A DNA stretch of 64,000 nt, from positions 434,001-498,000 of the forward strand of contig NZ_BBXJ01000001.1 in NCBI RefSeq assembly GCF_001019715.1, read 5' to 3'. Source of the DNA: Rodentibacter caecimuris (GTDB lineage Bacteria > Pseudomonadota > Gammaproteobacteria > Enterobacterales > Pasteurellaceae). The translations under genes and the position numbers were made by a program. Positions 30,600-40,114 of the stretch are shown piece after piece. The notes beneath the pieces are model-generated. The model was not told where the DNA came from and ran no database searches. It saw only the letters and a program-made list of their open reading frames with translations. Numbering within the stretch: position 1 is the stretch's first letter; each line of letters starts with the position of its first letter.

Positions 30600-31121
30600 T
30601 TAAAACGTAAATAGGTGTTCTTCTACACGTTCAATTTCTTCGGTTAGTTTCCGCGTAAAACGTAATTTATCACATAACTGTGAGGCTTTTTCCCATTGTT
30701 GGGAGCGCAATGTATCGGAAAGAGCGGTTAATAATTGCAATGTTTCTTGCTTAATTTCCTTTGCAAAATTATCTAACGCCGCTTCATCTTTTTGATTTTC
30801 TAGGTTTTCCAATCGTTCACGCCACTGTAACTGTTGCATTAAAAACGCCACATCTTGCACACTTTTCTGTTCAAGATCTTTTTGTTCTCCAGTATTCATT
30901 GAGATAATTGCTTCGGCTCGTAAAATAGGATCTTTTAACGTTTTTAAGGCATCATTCACTTCTGTTGATTTTTGCATTGCAATGCGTTGCTCAACGGCAG
31001 TTGAAGAGACAAAATTATCTGGATGCAAGGTTTTTTGCATCTCTAAATAACGTGTATTTAAACTTTGCATATCAAGTTGAAAATCAACCGGTAAATTAAA
31101 AATTTCAAAGGGATTTAACAT
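30600..31121 (-). CDS. hscB: Co-chaperone HscB
   Basis: J-domain protein that brings IscU to HscA and stimulates its ATPase. The 173-residue protein starts MLNPFEIFNLPVDFQLD, and the J-domain motif HPD is at residues 33-35. The C-terminal helical domain that binds IscU follows from about residue 80. It lies 19 bases after iscA. Confidence 0.95.
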   Translation of the reverse strand: MLNPFEIFNLPVDFQLDMQSLNTRYLEMQKTLHPDNFVSSTAVEQRIAMQKSTEVNDALKTLKDPILRAEAIISMNTGEQKDLEQKSVQDVAFLMQQLQWRERLENLENQKDEAALDNFAKEIKQETLQLLTALSDTLRSQQWEKASQLCDKLRFTRKLTEEIERVEEHLFTF

Positions 31122-31140
31122 TATTCTTTAACCTAAAGTG

Positions 31141-31464
31141 TTAAACGTGGAAACTTTCACCACAACCACAGGATTCTTTCACATTTGGATTATTATATTT
31201 AAAGCCTTCATTTAGCCCTTCTTTTACATAATCCAACTCAATACCATTGAGATATACCAAACTTTTCGGATCCACAATCAATTTCACGCCATTTTGTTCA
31301 AAAACCTGATCTTCATCATTTAATACATCGACAAATTCCAGCACGTATGCCAAACCTGAACAACCGGATGTTTTCACACCTAAGCGTAAACCAATCCCCT
31401 TACCTCGATTATCCAAAAAAGCCTTAACACGTTGTGCCGCTTTTTCTGTTAATGTTATGCTCAT
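31141..31464 (-). CDS. iscA: Iron-sulfur carrier IscA
   Basis: A-type carrier that passes clusters to apoproteins. The ligands are Cys35 (SGCSG), Cys99 and Cys101 (SCGCGESF). I chose the ATG at 31464 ([13 protein letters not shown], 107 residues) because it gives the standard N-terminus and GGGG lies upstream; the frame is open 15 codons further but those codons do not match the family. An inverted uptake-sequence pair lies between it and iscU. Confidence 0.96.
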   Translation of the reverse strand: MSITLTEKAAQRVKAFLDNRGKGIGLRLGVKTSGCSGLAYVLEFVDVLNDEDQVFEQNGVKLIVDPKSLVYLNGIELDYVKEGLNEGFKYNNPNVKESCGCGESFHV

Positions 31465-31484
31465 GATTTTCCCCAAAATCAGTA

Positions 31485-31512
31485 AAAGTGCGGTCAAAAT
31501 CAACCGCACTTT
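31485..31512. repeat. Paired uptake sequences between iscU and iscA
   Basis: AAAGTGCGGT (31485-31494) faces ACCGCACTTT (31503-31512) with an 8-base loop, inside the isc operon just after the iscU stop. It could attenuate expression of the downstream genes. Confidence 0.75.
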
Positions 31513-31515
31513 CCA

Positions 31516-31899
31516 TTATTTGCCTTGTTTTGCTTTATAATCGGCAATCGCCGCTTTAATAGCGTCTTCAGCTAAAATCGAACAGTGAACTTTCACCGGA
31601 GGAAGCTCTAACTCTTCAGCAATTTGGCTATTTTTAATCGCTCCGGCCTCCTCTAGAGATTTACCTTTCACCCATTCCGTAATGAGTGAACTTGAGGCAA
31701 TAGCAGAACCACAGCCATAAGTTTTAAATTTTGCATCTTCAATGATGTTGTTATCATTTACTTTGATTTGCAACTGCATCACGTCACCACAGGCCGGTGC
31801 ACCGACCATACCGGTACCGACCGAGCTGTCTTTCTTATCCATAGAACCTACATTACGCGGGTTTTCATAATGATCGATTACTTTTTCACTATAAGCCAT
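31516..31899 (-). CDS. iscU: Iron-sulfur cluster scaffold IscU
   Basis: Scaffold on which clusters are built from iron and IscS-delivered sulfur. The three conserved cysteines are Cys37 (APACGD), Cys63 (YGCGSA) and Cys106 (VHCSILAEDA), and the HscA recognition motif LPPVK is at 99-103. Length 127 residues is usual. It lies 71 bases after iscS. Confidence 0.97.
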   Translation of the reverse strand: MAYSEKVIDHYENPRNVGSMDKKDSSVGTGMVGAPACGDVMQLQIKVNDNNIIEDAKFKTYGCGSAIASSSLITEWVKGKSLEEAGAIKNSQIAEELELPPVKVHCSILAEDAIKAAIADYKAKQGK

Positions 31900-31970
31900 T
31901 TTAACTTTCCTTTTTTAAATTGAGATAAATGCCGTTTTGATCCGAAACATCACGAACGGCAAGTGAAGTC

Positions 31971-33185
31971 CTAGTGAGCTGACCACTCAATCGTGTTGAG
32001 GTCAATTCCTTCTTTAAACATATCCCATAATGGGGATAATGCGCGTAATTTTTCAACCGCACCTTTTACTAAATTAATGGTGTAATCAATTTCTTCTTCG
32101 GTAGTATAACGCCCTAGTGTGAAACGAATCGAACTATGAGCCAATTCATCATTCAAACCCAATGCACGTAATACATAAGACGGTTCAAGACTTGCAGAAG
32201 TACAAGCAGAACCTGATGATACCGCGATATCACGCAATGCCATCATTAAAGATTCTCCTTCTACATAGTTAAAGCTAATGTTTAAATTATTATCTAAACG
32301 ATGTTCCATTGAGCCATTTACATAGGTTTCTTCGATATCTTTTAAACCGTTATATAAGCGATCACGAAGTGCTTTTAAACGCGGCATTTCAGTTGCCATT
32401 TGCTCTTTTGCAATTTGATAGGCTTCGCCCATCCCCACAATTTGATGAACTGGTAACGTACCGGAACGCATACCTCGCTCATGGCCACCACCATGGATAA
32501 TCGCTTCTAAACGCACTCGCGGTTTACGACGAACATACAACGCCCCAATACCTTTAGGTCCATACAATTTATGGCTGGACATAGACATCAAATCCACCGG
32601 TAATTCGGCAAGATTAATTGCTATCTTACCGACACTTTGGGTCGCATCTACATGAAAAATGGTTTTATTTGCACGACAAAGTTCCCCAATCGCTTTGATA
32701 TCCTGCAACACACCAATTTCATTATTTGCATGCATAATGGAAACTAAAATCGTATCCGGACGAAGTACGGCCTTGAATTTTTCTAAATCAATTATCCCAT
32801 CGGATTCCGGCGATAAATATGTTACTTCAAAACCTTCACGCTCTAACTGGCGGCAAGTATCCAATACCGCTTTATGTTCTGTTTTACAGGTAATAATATG
32901 CTTACCTTTGGTTTGGTAGAAATGAGCCGCCCCTTTAATTGCTAAGTTATCAGATTCCGTTGCACCGGATGTAAATACGATTTCGCGAGAATCCGCACCG
33001 ATTAAATCGGCAATTTGGTTACGAGCAATATCCACGGCTTCTTCCGCTTGCCAACCAAATTTATGTGAGCGCGAAGCCGGATTTCCGAAGGTGCCATCAA
33101 TGGTTAAAAATTCCATCATTTTTTTTGCAACACGCTCATCTACCGGACAGGTTGCTGCATAATCTAAATAAATAGGTAAATTCAT
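31971..33185 (-). CDS. iscS: Cysteine desulfurase IscS
   Basis: PLP enzyme that takes sulfur from cysteine for iron-sulfur clusters and thiolated tRNA. The lysine motif [10 protein letters not shown] and the mobile catalytic cysteine loop [16 protein letters not shown] are present. I chose the ATG at 33185 ([14 protein letters not shown], 404 residues) with the ribosome binding site TAGGAG; the frame is open six codons further. Its length and ending (IEWSAH) match E. coli IscS. Confidence 0.97.
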   Translation of the reverse strand: MNLPIYLDYAATCPVDERVAKKMMEFLTIDGTFGNPASRSHKFGWQAEEAVDIARNQIADLIGADSREIVFTSGATESDNLAIKGAAHFYQTKGKHIITCKTEHKAVLDTCRQLEREGFEVTYLSPESDGIIDLEKFKAVLRPDTILVSIMHANNEIGVLQDIKAIGELCRANKTIFHVDATQSVGKIAINLAELPVDLMSMSSHKLYGPKGIGALYVRRKPRVRLEAIIHGGGHERGMRSGTLPVHQIVGMGEAYQIAKEQMATEMPRLKALRDRLYNGLKDIEETYVNGSMEHRLDNNLNISFNYVEGESLMMALRDIAVSSGSACTSASLEPSYVLRALGLNDELAHSSIRFTLGRYTTEEEIDYTINLVKGAVEKLRALSPLWDMFKEGIDLNTIEWSAH

Positions 33186-33244
33186 TTTCACTCCTAAAAA
33201 CATTCCAAATTTGACCGCACTTTAAAACGTGCGACTACTTTCCT

Positions 33245-33700
33245 TTATGGATTCATTAATATTAAATTTTCAAAATCATGATGCGATTGGCGCTTTTGTT
33301 CACGCTTACTAACAAGTTCCGCTAAAGTAATTTCATTCAAAAAACTTTCAATACGATTACTTAAGTCTTCCCAAAGAGCATGAGTTAAACATTCTTTCCC
33401 GTTTTGGCAATTTCCTCTACCTAGACATTTTGTCACGTGGATATTTTCATTTACTGCAGAAATAATCATGCCTACAGAAATGCTATCACTTGGTAATCCA
33501 AGCTGATACCCCCCACCAGGTCCACGGACGCTTTTCACTAATCCGTCACGACGCAATTTAGCAAAAAGTTGTTCTAGATAAGATAATGAAATATTTTGAC
33601 GTTCAGAAATATCAGCAAGACTCACCGGACCAGATTCTGCATTTAGTGCGATATCTAGCACTGCGGTCACCGCATAGCGTCCTTTTGAGGTAAGTTTCAT
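33245..33700 (-). CDS. iscR: Iron-sulfur cluster regulator IscR
   Basis: Rrf2-family regulator that senses cellular iron-sulfur status and represses its own operon when holding a [2Fe-2S] cluster. The winged helix is at residues 1-70, and the cluster cysteines are Cys92, Cys98 and Cys104 ([13 protein letters not shown]). At 151 residues it is slightly shorter than the E. coli protein (162). A near-consensus IscR type 1 site lies just upstream. It heads the isc operon, 59 bases before iscS. Confidence 0.96.
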   Translation of the reverse strand: MKLTSKGRYAVTAVLDIALNAESGPVSLADISERQNISLSYLEQLFAKLRRDGLVKSVRGPGGGYQLGLPSDSISVGMIISAVNENIHVTKCLGRGNCQNGKECLTHALWEDLSNRIESFLNEITLAELVSKREQKRQSHHDFENLILMNP

Positions 33701-33733
33701 AAAGTTTCCTTAAAAAATTGCGCCAATGTTTAC

Positions 33734-33758
33734 ATATCTGACCAAAATAATCAACTAT
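33734..33758 (-). promoter_or_regulatory. IscR type 1 binding site before iscR
   Basis: On the minus strand these 25 bases match 22 of 25 positions of the E. coli type 1 IscR consensus (ATASYYGAC...AGTCRRSTAT). They lie 34-58 bases before the iscR ATG and overlap the 3' end of trmJ and a candidate -35 (TTGATT). Autorepression by [2Fe-2S]-IscR is the likely role. Confidence 0.75.
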
Positions 33759-34485
33759 CTATCTTGGGCAAATTTAACCGTTTTTCAACCGCACTTAGCA
33801 TACCTTGCAGAATATTTAGCTCATTTTTTTCTATATTTGCACGATTGTATAAACGTCTTAATTTCTGCATCACCCCTTGATTTTGAATAAATCCAAGAGA
33901 TTGATACAGCTGTTCGGTATGATTAAAAAAATACTCCATATCTTGAAGCGTCACCGATTGGCTTTCTGTCGAATTTTTTGAGACAAGCGACGAGAAATCC
34001 TGCTCCTTGGCTAAATACGCCATACGCAATTCATAACTAACCAACTGAACAGCCATTGCTAAATTCAATGAAGAATAATCAGGATTAGCCGGAATCGTTA
34101 AGTGATAATGGCATTTCAATAATTCATCATTGTACAATCCCACACGCTCTCGCCCAAAAACAATGGCGACTTTACCCTGATGCTTTGCCACTTTTTCTGC
34201 ACATGCCCTTGGTTCGATTAATGTGTTTTGTAAATGACGTAAGCGTGCACTTGTTCCAATTACTAAAGAGCAATCAGCCACCGCTTCGTCAAAACTTGAC
34301 ACTATCTTTGCATTATTAACGATATCATCCGCACCTGCGGCAAGTGCAATAGATTGCTCATCAATAGATTTAGGCGAAACAAGATACAACTGAGACAGCC
34401 CCATTGTTTTCATCGCTCTTGCTGCAGATCCAATATTCCCGCTATGTGAGGTTTCGATGAGAACAATTCGAACACGATCAAACAT
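33751..34485 (-). CDS. trmJ: tRNA (cytidine/uridine-2'-O) methyltransferase TrmJ
   Basis: SPOUT-class enzyme that 2'-O-methylates position 32 of tRNAs. The start MFDRVRIVLIETSHSGNIGSAARAMKTMG and the SAM-binding knot (VAIVFGRERVGL, then YSSLNLAMAVQLVSYEL) are diagnostic. At 244 residues the length fits. It lies just upstream of iscR, as in E. coli; the iscR operator overlaps its last codons. Confidence 0.94.
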   Translation of the reverse strand: MFDRVRIVLIETSHSGNIGSAARAMKTMGLSQLYLVSPKSIDEQSIALAAGADDIVNNAKIVSSFDEAVADCSLVIGTSARLRHLQNTLIEPRACAEKVAKHQGKVAIVFGRERVGLYNDELLKCHYHLTIPANPDYSSLNLAMAVQLVSYELRMAYLAKEQDFSSLVSKNSTESQSVTLQDMEYFFNHTEQLYQSLGFIQNQGVMQKLRRLYNRANIEKNELNILQGMLSAVEKRLNLPKIDS

Positions 34486-34678
34486 TACGCCTCATTATCT
34501 GATTAAAAACTCGGGGCATTCTATCATAATAACCTTGAATTTAGGTCAAGAATTTCCTTATTTTAAAAATAAGGATTACTTATCAATAAAACGAAAAGTC
34601 AGACTTAGTTAGAAAGAGATTAGATACCTAAGTACAAGCACTAATTAGTAATGACTAGAGGAGAAGTATAAAATTAGA

Positions 34679-34754
34679 TGGTGGGTCGTGAAGGATTCGA
34701 ACCTTCGACCAACGGATTAAAAGTCCGCTGCTCTACCGACTGAGCTAACGACCC
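34679..34754 (-). tRNA. tRNA-Lys (anticodon TTT), copy 2
   Basis: A 76-base cloverleaf with encoded CCA. Acceptor GGGTCGT pairs with ACGACCC; the anticodon loop is CTTTTAA; the T arm has GGTTCGAATCC. It is identical to the neighbouring copy and 21 bases from it, so both come from one transcript. Confidence 0.97.
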
Positions 34755-34775
34755 ATAATGAGATCTGTACGATAG

Positions 34776-34851
34776 TGGTGGGTCGTGAAGGATTCGAACC
34801 TTCGACCAACGGATTAAAAGTCCGCTGCTCTACCGACTGAGCTAACGACCC
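34776..34851 (-). tRNA. tRNA-Lys (anticodon TTT), copy 1
   Basis: Identical 76-base tRNA-Lys with encoded CCA and anticodon TTT. It is the promoter-proximal copy; a strong stable-RNA-type promoter lies about 20 bases upstream. Confidence 0.97.
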
Positions 34852-34873
34852 ACATCATTTGTGACAGACGCGT

Positions 34874-34901
34874 ATAATACTGATTTTATTTTTCTACGCA
34901 A
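34874..34901 (-). promoter_or_regulatory. Promoter of the tRNA-Lys pair
   Basis: Minus strand -35 TTGCGT (34901-34896), 16-base spacer, -10 TATTAT (34879-34874), then the GC-rich discriminator ACGCGTC, which is typical of stable RNA promoters under stringent control. Confidence 0.7.
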
Positions 34902-34971
34902 GAAAATTTTTCTATTTTTTATTTAATTGATGGAATAGTCACCAATTTTCTAAATATAGGGATAAAAACTA

Positions 34972-34999
34972 AAAGGTAGAGATCTAAATCTCTACCCTT
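34972..34999 (-). terminator. Terminator after pal
   Basis: Stem GGTAGAGAT (34975-34983) with ATCTCTACC (34988-34996), four-base loop, T-rich on the minus strand. It ends the tol-pal transcript. Confidence 0.85.
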
Positions 35000-35021
35000 A
35001 GAAAATCAAACTTATCTAAAA

Positions 35022-35489
35022 TTAGTATGCTAATACAGCACGACGGTTTTTAGAATATGCCGCTTCGTCATGACCTAATACTGCAGGTTTTTCTTCACCA
35101 TAAGAAACTGTTGAAACTTTGCTACCTTCCACACCTTTACCGGCTAGGAAAGATTTAACAGCGTCCGCACGACGTTGACCTAAAGCAATATTGTACTCAG
35201 GTGTACCACGCTCATCAGTATTACCTTCAACAATCACTTTTGATGCCGGAGTTGCATTTAAGTATGCAGCATGCGCATCTAAGATTTGAACGTACTCACC
35301 TTCGATATTATATTTGTCAAAACCAAAATATACTGTGTTGTAACGTTGTTGAAGATCTTCAACAGAATAACCACCGAAAGTTTGACCGTTTGTTGCACCG
35401 TTGCCAGCTGCATCGTTGCTAGAAGAACTACATGCTGCTAATGCTGCTACAGAACCTGCAACTAATAATGATTTAATAAATTTGTTCAT
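35022..35489 (-). CDS. pal: Peptidoglycan-associated lipoprotein Pal (P6-like)
   Basis: Outer membrane lipoprotein that binds peptidoglycan and TolB. The lipobox ends at Cys20 (AALAAC). The OmpA-like domain reads [25 protein letters not shown], then [26 protein letters not shown], with the peptidoglycan-contacting Asp and Arg. The 155-residue sequence is very close to Haemophilus P6, a major surface antigen. It is the last gene of the tol-pal operon. Confidence 0.97.
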   Translation of the reverse strand: MNKFIKSLLVAGSVAALAACSSSSNDAAGNGATNGQTFGGYSVEDLQQRYNTVYFGFDKYNIEGEYVQILDAHAAYLNATPASKVIVEGNTDERGTPEYNIALGQRRADAVKSFLAGKGVEGSKVSTVSYGEEKPAVLGHDEAAYSKNRRAVLAY

Positions 35490-35510
35490 TAGATTCTCCT
35501 AATCACATTT

Positions 35511-36794
35511 TTATTTAGTTAAATATGGAGACCAAGCTGGGAATTTTACTTGGCCATTACTTCCTGGAAGACTCGCCTTAAAGCGACCATCAGCAGAAAC
35601 CAATTGTAGCACCTTTCCTAATCCTTGGGTAGAACTATAGATAATCATAATACCATTAGGAGAAATACTCGGGCTTTCACCTAGGAAAGATGTACTTAAA
35701 ACTTCAGAAGCACCGGTTGCAAGATCTTGCTTAACCACATTGTTATTACCATTGATCATAACAAGCGTTTTACCATCAGCACTAATTTGAGCACTACCGC
35801 GACCACCTACTAAGGTTACTCCACTACCACTTGCGCTCATACGATAAACTTGAGGTGAACCGCCTCTATCTGAAGTAAACAAAATTGAGCTGCCATCTGG
35901 TGACCATGATGGCTCTGTATTATTACCAGATCCACGTGTTAATTGTGTTGGCGTTCCACCATTTGAACTCATCACATAAATATTTAGGGTTCCGTCTTGT
36001 GACGAAGCAAAAGCTAAACGAGAACCATCCGGTGAAAATGCCGGAGCACCATTATGACCTGAAAATGAAGCGACAACTTTGCGAGCACCGGAACCTAGAT
36101 CCTGAACAACTAACTGTGATTTTCTATTTTCAAATGATACATACGCCAAACGTTTACCATCCGGAGACCATGCCGGAGACATAATTGGTTGGGAGCTACG
36201 ATTTACTACAAACTGATTATAACCATCATAATCCGCTACACGTACTTCATAAGGTTGTGAACCACCATTTTTTTGTACCACATAGGCAATACGTGTTCTG
36301 AAAGCACCGCGAATAGCTGTCAATTTCTCAAATACTTCGTCACTTACAGTATGCGCACCATAACGTAACCATTTGTTCGTTACAGTATAGCTGTTTTGAG
36401 CAAGCACCCCCCCCGCATTACCGGATGCGCCAACCGTATCAACAAGCTGATAAGAAATGTTATAACCGCTACCTGTTGCTGTTACTTGTCCTACCACAAC
36501 GGCATCAATACCTAAAGCACTCCAAGCCTCCGGATTAACTTCAGACGCGGAAGTCGGCTTTTGCGGCATTTGAGCCACAGGGATTGGATTAAATTTACCA
36601 CTATTACGTAAATCGTCCGCAACAATTTTACCAATATCTTCCGCTGCGGATCCTGCAAATGGCACAACTGCAATTGGACGAGCCCCATCAACACCTTCAT
36701 CAATCACAATACGAACTTCATCTTCTGCAACAGCATTGCCTACAACAGCAAGAACGATTGTAAACACGCCTACAAGCTTTTTAATTAATTTCAT
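35511..36794 (-). CDS. tolB: Tol-Pal system beta-propeller protein TolB
   Basis: Periplasmic protein linking Pal to the inner membrane Tol complex. I chose the ATG at 36794 ([15 protein letters not shown]) with ribosome binding site AAGGG; the frame is open ten codons further. A signal peptide ends near AVAE; an N-terminal alpha/beta domain is followed by a six-bladed propeller with repeats of the form [28 protein letters not shown] and [14 protein letters not shown]. Length is 427 residues. Confidence 0.96.
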   Translation of the reverse strand: MKLIKKLVGVFTIVLAVVGNAVAEDEVRIVIDEGVDGARPIAVVPFAGSAAEDIGKIVADDLRNSGKFNPIPVAQMPQKPTSASEVNPEAWSALGIDAVVVGQVTATGSGYNISYQLVDTVGASGNAGGVLAQNSYTVTNKWLRYGAHTVSDEVFEKLTAIRGAFRTRIAYVVQKNGGSQPYEVRVADYDGYNQFVVNRSSQPIMSPAWSPDGKRLAYVSFENRKSQLVVQDLGSGARKVVASFSGHNGAPAFSPDGSRLAFASSQDGTLNIYVMSSNGGTPTQLTRGSGNNTEPSWSPDGSSILFTSDRGGSPQVYRMSASGSGVTLVGGRGSAQISADGKTLVMINGNNNVVKQDLATGASEVLSTSFLGESPSISPNGIMIIYSSTQGLGKVLQLVSADGRFKASLPGSNGQVKFPAWSPYLTK

Positions 36795-36838
36795 TTTGTT
36801 ACCCTTGAGTAAACTGATTAACACTTTCCAAAAATTAA

Positions 36839-38005
36839 TTATTTAATATCAAAATCAATAATTGGTGCTTTATACTTATTGTACACTGCATCAGACGGCG
36901 CAGCAGGAACTTTTTTTGTTCTTGCAACAGCACTCAACGCAGCTGTACAAATATCTTCCAGGCCTGATACTTTTTGATAACCCAAAATCGTACCATCTCT
37001 GCCTAACTGAATTTTGATACGGCAAACTTTGCCGGCAAAACTAGGATCTTTCAAGAATCGACGCTGAATTTCTCTCTTAATTACACCGGCATATTGATCA
37101 CCAACCTTGCCTCCGTCACCAGCGCCTAATCCGGCTCCACTACCTTGAATTCCCCCTTTATTGGCACTGCCTCCTTTAGAAGCACTACCGCCACCAATAT
37201 TACCGCCATTCATAAAATCATCTAAAGCAGCTTGATCTGCCTTACGTTTCGCAGCAGCCTCAGCGGCAGCTTTCTCTTTAGCTTCTGCTGCGGCCTTAGC
37301 TTTTGCTTCGGCATCAGCTTTAGCCTTTGCCTCAGCTTTTATTTTTGCCTCGGCGGCAGCTCTAGCTTTAGCTTCTAATTCAGCTTTTTGTTTTTCTTCT
37401 GCTTGTTTTTTAGCTTTTTCTTCTGCCTGTTTTTTTGCTCTTTCCGCAGCAGCTTCTGCTGCTGCTTTTTCTTTCGCCTCTTCCGCCTGTTTTGCCGCTG
37501 CTGCTAAACGTTTTGCCTCAGCCTCTGCTTTTAGTTTAGCGGCTTCAGCCATCTGTTTTACCTTCGCTTCTTCAGCCTGTTTTTTTAAGGTTTCCTGACG
37601 AGCTATTTCTAGCTGTTTCTGTTTTTCCGCAGCCTCTTGTTTCTGACGTTCAATTTCCCTTTGACGCTGAATTTCCTGTTGGCGTTTTAGTTCTTCCTGT
37701 TTCGCAATTTCTTGTTGACGAACATCCTCTTGTTCTATTGTCGGTTTCTCTTCAACAACAGGTTCAGGCTTTTTCTGCTTATCGGCTTGACCTTTTTTCT
37801 GCTGTTGGATTCGTCCCCATTCCTGCGCAGCACTTCCGGTATCAACCATAACAGCACCTAATGCATCGCCATCACCTTCTCCGCCGCCCATAATCTCAAC
37901 GGTTTGATAGAAAGAACTCCAAATTAACAATCCGAACATGACAAGGTGCATTAGGATCGAAATAACAAACGCATTCGCCCCCTTTTTCTGTCGATTATTC
38001 TGCAC
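36839..38005 (-). CDS. tolA: Cell envelope integrity protein TolA
   Basis: Inner membrane protein that spans the periplasm and transmits force from TolQR to TolB and Pal. One membrane segment lies near residues 16-34. A long helical domain follows (about 75-255), rich in Ala, Lys, Glu and Gln ([20 protein letters not shown] type), then a Gly-rich hinge, and the folded domain III ([22 protein letters not shown]). The 388 residues are near the usual length; the repeat region varies among strains. Confidence 0.95.
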   Translation of the reverse strand: MQNNRQKKGANAFVISILMHLVMFGLLIWSSFYQTVEIMGGGEGDGDALGAVMVDTGSAAQEWGRIQQQKKGQADKQKKPEPVVEEKPTIEQEDVRQQEIAKQEELKRQQEIQRQREIERQKQEAAEKQKQLEIARQETLKKQAEEAKVKQMAEAAKLKAEAEAKRLAAAAKQAEEAKEKAAAEAAAERAKKQAEEKAKKQAEEKQKAELEAKARAAAEAKIKAEAKAKADAEAKAKAAAEAKEKAAAEAAAKRKADQAALDDFMNGGNIGGGSASKGGSANKGGIQGSGAGLGAGDGGKVGDQYAGVIKREIQRRFLKDPSFAGKVCRIKIQLGRDGTILGYQKVSGLEDICTAALSAVARTKKVPAAPSDAVYNKYKAPIIDFDIK

Positions 38006-38021
38006 GTGTTACCTACTTTTA

Positions 38022-38441
38022 TTAAATTGGGTTTGTCATTAAACCAACCGATTTAATTCCTGCCAGATGAAGTAAATTCAACGCTTTAATGACTTCTTCA
38101 TAAGGCACTTCTTTTGCACCTCCAACGAGGAACATTGTATTATTGTCTTTATCAAATTCCTGCTTTGATAACTGAGTCACCATTTCTTCCGTTAAACCTT
38201 CTTGACGATCACCCGCAATAGAAAGTGTATATTGACCAACACCGGATACCTCTAGGATAACAGGGGTTTTATCTTCGTTCGATACATTTTGACTTTGCAC
38301 TGAATCGGGAAGTTCAACTTGAACACTTTGGCTAATGATCGGCGCAGTTGCCATAAAAATCAACACCAATACAAGTAAAACATCTAAAAACGGGACAATA
38401 TTAATTTCAGATTTAATTTCTTTACGTGAGCGACGAGCCAT
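38022..38441 (-). CDS. tolR: Tol-Pal system protein TolR
   Basis: Inner membrane protein of the ExbD/TolR family that forms the proton channel with TolQ. The 139 residues hold one membrane segment (INIVPFLDVLLVLVLIFMAT) in which the conserved Asp of PFLDVLLVL is the proton-carrying residue; the periplasmic domain follows. It lies 16 bases before tolA, and a perfect uptake-sequence palindrome separates it from tolQ. Confidence 0.96.
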   Translation of the reverse strand: MARRSRKEIKSEINIVPFLDVLLVLVLIFMATAPIISQSVQVELPDSVQSQNVSNEDKTPVILEVSGVGQYTLSIAGDRQEGLTEEMVTQLSKQEFDKDNNTMFLVGGAKEVPYEEVIKALNLLHLAGIKSVGLMTNPI

Positions 38442-38469
38442 ATTTTCCTCTAAAACTTCGCTAAAAATG

Positions 38470-38489
38470 ACCGCACTTTAAAGTGCGGT
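38470..38489. repeat. Perfect 20-base uptake-sequence palindrome
   Basis: ACCGCACTTTAAAGTGCGGT, two uptake sequences joined tail to tail, in the opposite order to the usual terminator pair. It fills most of the tolQ-tolR gap within the operon. Confidence 0.9.
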
Positions 38490-38508
38490 TGATTTTTCTG
38501 TTATTTTT

Positions 38509-39201
38509 TTAATGGGAATGTGGTGCTTTACCAAAGGCTTGGCGGTGTAAAATTGTAGTAAATTCATCAATAAAGTTACCATAATTTTGCTCAATTGCAT
38601 TTACACGCAAACTTAAACGGTTATAAGCCATTACAGCAGGAATCGCTGCAAATAAACCAATCGCCGTAGCAATCAATGCTTCTGCAATACCCGGAGCAAC
38701 CATTTGTAATGTAGCTTGTTTCGCACCACTTAACGCCATAAATGCATGCATAATCCCCCAAACCGTGCCGAATAAGCCGATATAAGGACTGACGGAAGCA
38801 ACGGTCGCTAAAAACGGAACCCGACTTTCAAGACCTTCAATTTCACGATTCATAGCCAAATTCATCGCTCGAGTCGTTCCTTTAATAATCGCTTCCGGCG
38901 CATCAGCATTGACTTGTTTTAAACGTGAAAATTCTTTAAATCCTACAAAGAAAATTTGTTCACTGCCGCTTAATACGTCTCGGCGGTTTGATAGCCCCTC
39001 GTATAATTTATTAAGATCTTCACCGGACCAAAAACGATCTTCAAATGTGTTTGCCTCTTTCAACGCGCTAGCTAATACACGGCTACGTTGAATAATAATT
39101 GCCCACGAAATAATTGAGAATAAAATCAAAATTACAATTACAAGTTGAACAACAATACTTGCTTTTAGAAAAAGATCTAAAAAGTTCAATTCTGCAGTCA
39201 T
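38509..39201 (-). CDS. tolQ: Tol-Pal system protein TolQ
   Basis: Inner membrane motor protein of the ExbB/MotA family; it uses the proton gradient with TolR. The 230 residues have three membrane segments: near 15-35, then 130-150 ([21 protein letters not shown]) and 165-190 ([26 protein letters not shown]). It follows ybgC by 18 bases and opens the tolQRAB-pal part of the operon. Confidence 0.96.
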   Translation of the reverse strand: MTAELNFLDLFLKASIVVQLVIVILILFSIISWAIIIQRSRVLASALKEANTFEDRFWSGEDLNKLYEGLSNRRDVLSGSEQIFFVGFKEFSRLKQVNADAPEAIIKGTTRAMNLAMNREIEGLESRVPFLATVASVSPYIGLFGTVWGIMHAFMALSGAKQATLQMVAPGIAEALIATAIGLFAAIPAVMAYNRLSLRVNAIEQNYGNFIDEFTTILHRQAFGKAPHSH

Positions 39202-39219
39202 TACCTACTCCGAGAAAGG

Positions 39220-39630
39220 TTATATATTATCTGAAAAGGCAGCTTTTATTTCCGCTGGAATAGCTACCGGTTTCATTTTACCTAGATCAACATAGGCTAC
39301 CTTAACAGTAGCCGTTGACAAAATTACTGTATCTCTCATTAGTCGTTGCTCAAAGAGGATTGTTGCCCCTTTTATTGTGACGACCTCTGTTTCAACAATA
39401 AGAAAATCATCCAGTTTTGCCGGAACACAGTAATCAATTGCCATCGATTTGACAACAAATGCGCCTCGTTGTTCCTGCAATAATTTTTGCTGAGAAAAAC
39501 GTTGTTTTCTTAAATACTCCGTTCGTGCTCGTTCAAAGAAATGCAAATAACGAGCATGATAAACCACACCGCCGGCATCAGTATCTTCATAGTAAACACG
39601 CACAGAGAAACGAAAAACTTTTGAATCCAT
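39220..39630 (-). CDS. ybgC: Acyl-CoA thioesterase YbgC
   Basis: Hotdog-fold thioesterase that hydrolyses acyl-CoA; it is the standard first gene of tol-pal operons and is linked to envelope lipids. The motif VYYEDTDAGGVVYHARYLHFFERARTEYLR holds the catalytic Asp of DTDAGG. I chose the ATG at 39630 (MDSKVFRFSVRVYYEDTD) with a GAGG ribosome binding site. It gives 136 residues, and the longer open frame does not match the family. Confidence 0.95.
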   Translation of the reverse strand: MDSKVFRFSVRVYYEDTDAGGVVYHARYLHFFERARTEYLRKQRFSQQKLLQEQRGAFVVKSMAIDYCVPAKLDDFLIVETEVVTIKGATILFEQRLMRDTVILSTATVKVAYVDLGKMKPVAIPAEIKAAFSDNI

Positions 39631-39719
39631 TTTGTTTTCCTCATTCAACAGCTTGAAATCGGCTATTCTAGAGTCAGTTTTCACTCTGCGCAAGTACTTT
39701 CAAATGGCTAGAGTATGAT

Positions 39720-40004
39720 TTATGTATAATGTACAACTATTGCAAGTAAAAACGCAAAATAGCCAAAATAAGGAAAAAAAACTATCTGCCAAAAAGTGCG
39801 GTTAATTTCAAAGCCAATTCCATGAATCCATGCACAAACTACTCCCCATAGAATGAAAAGAACCCAAAATGGATTAGTTGTTCTTAATTGAGTGGAAAAC
39901 AGATCGAAGTTAAATAAAAAGGCAAGCGTTAATAGAATCGCCAAGATAAATGAAAGGGTTCTTAACGAACCCTTATTAACATATTGATAGAGAAATTGAA
40001 TCAT
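39720..40004 (-). CDS. ybgE: Cyd operon protein YbgE
   Basis: Small membrane protein, 94 residues, of the YbgE family, linked to cytochrome bd operons; its exact role is unknown. About three membrane segments are visible (SFILAILLTLAFLFNFDLF, WVLFILWGVVCAWIHGIGF, VFFPYFGYFAFLLAIVVHY). The order cydA-cydB-cydX-ybgE-ybgC-tolQ is the same as in E. coli. Its ATG overlaps the cydX stop by one base. Confidence 0.88.
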   Translation of the reverse strand: MIQFLYQYVNKGSLRTLSFILAILLTLAFLFNFDLFSTQLRTTNPFWVLFILWGVVCAWIHGIGFEINRTFWQIVFFPYFGYFAFLLAIVVHYT

Positions 40005-40102
40005 TATTCGTCAAATTGCCCTAAATTTTCTTTGTTTTTTGTGACTTTTACACTAGCAAAAATTGCCGCTAAAATACCCACTACCCAAATTACATATAAC
40101 AT
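40004..40102 (-). CDS. cydX: Cytochrome bd small subunit CydX
   Basis: A 32-residue membrane peptide, MLYVIWVVGILAAIFASVKV followed by a polar tail ending GQFDE. CydX stabilises the heme pocket of cytochrome bd oxidase. One membrane segment takes up the first 18 residues. A strong ribosome binding site (AGGAG) precedes the ATG at 40102, 12 bases after the cydB stop, and the stop overlaps the ybgE ATG. It is short enough to be missed by ordinary gene calling. Confidence 0.92.
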   Translation of the reverse strand: MLYVIWVVGILAAIFASVKVTKNKENLGQFDE

Positions 40103-40114
40103 CTCATATCTCCT

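Noticed and set aside
34679-34851. Direct repeat or CRISPR-like unit of 76 bases
   Set aside because: The repeats are two identical tRNA-Lys genes with full cloverleafs.
36900-37700. Low-complexity repeat or possible foreign DNA
   Set aside because: It is the Ala/Lys/Glu-rich helical domain of TolA, normal for the protein.
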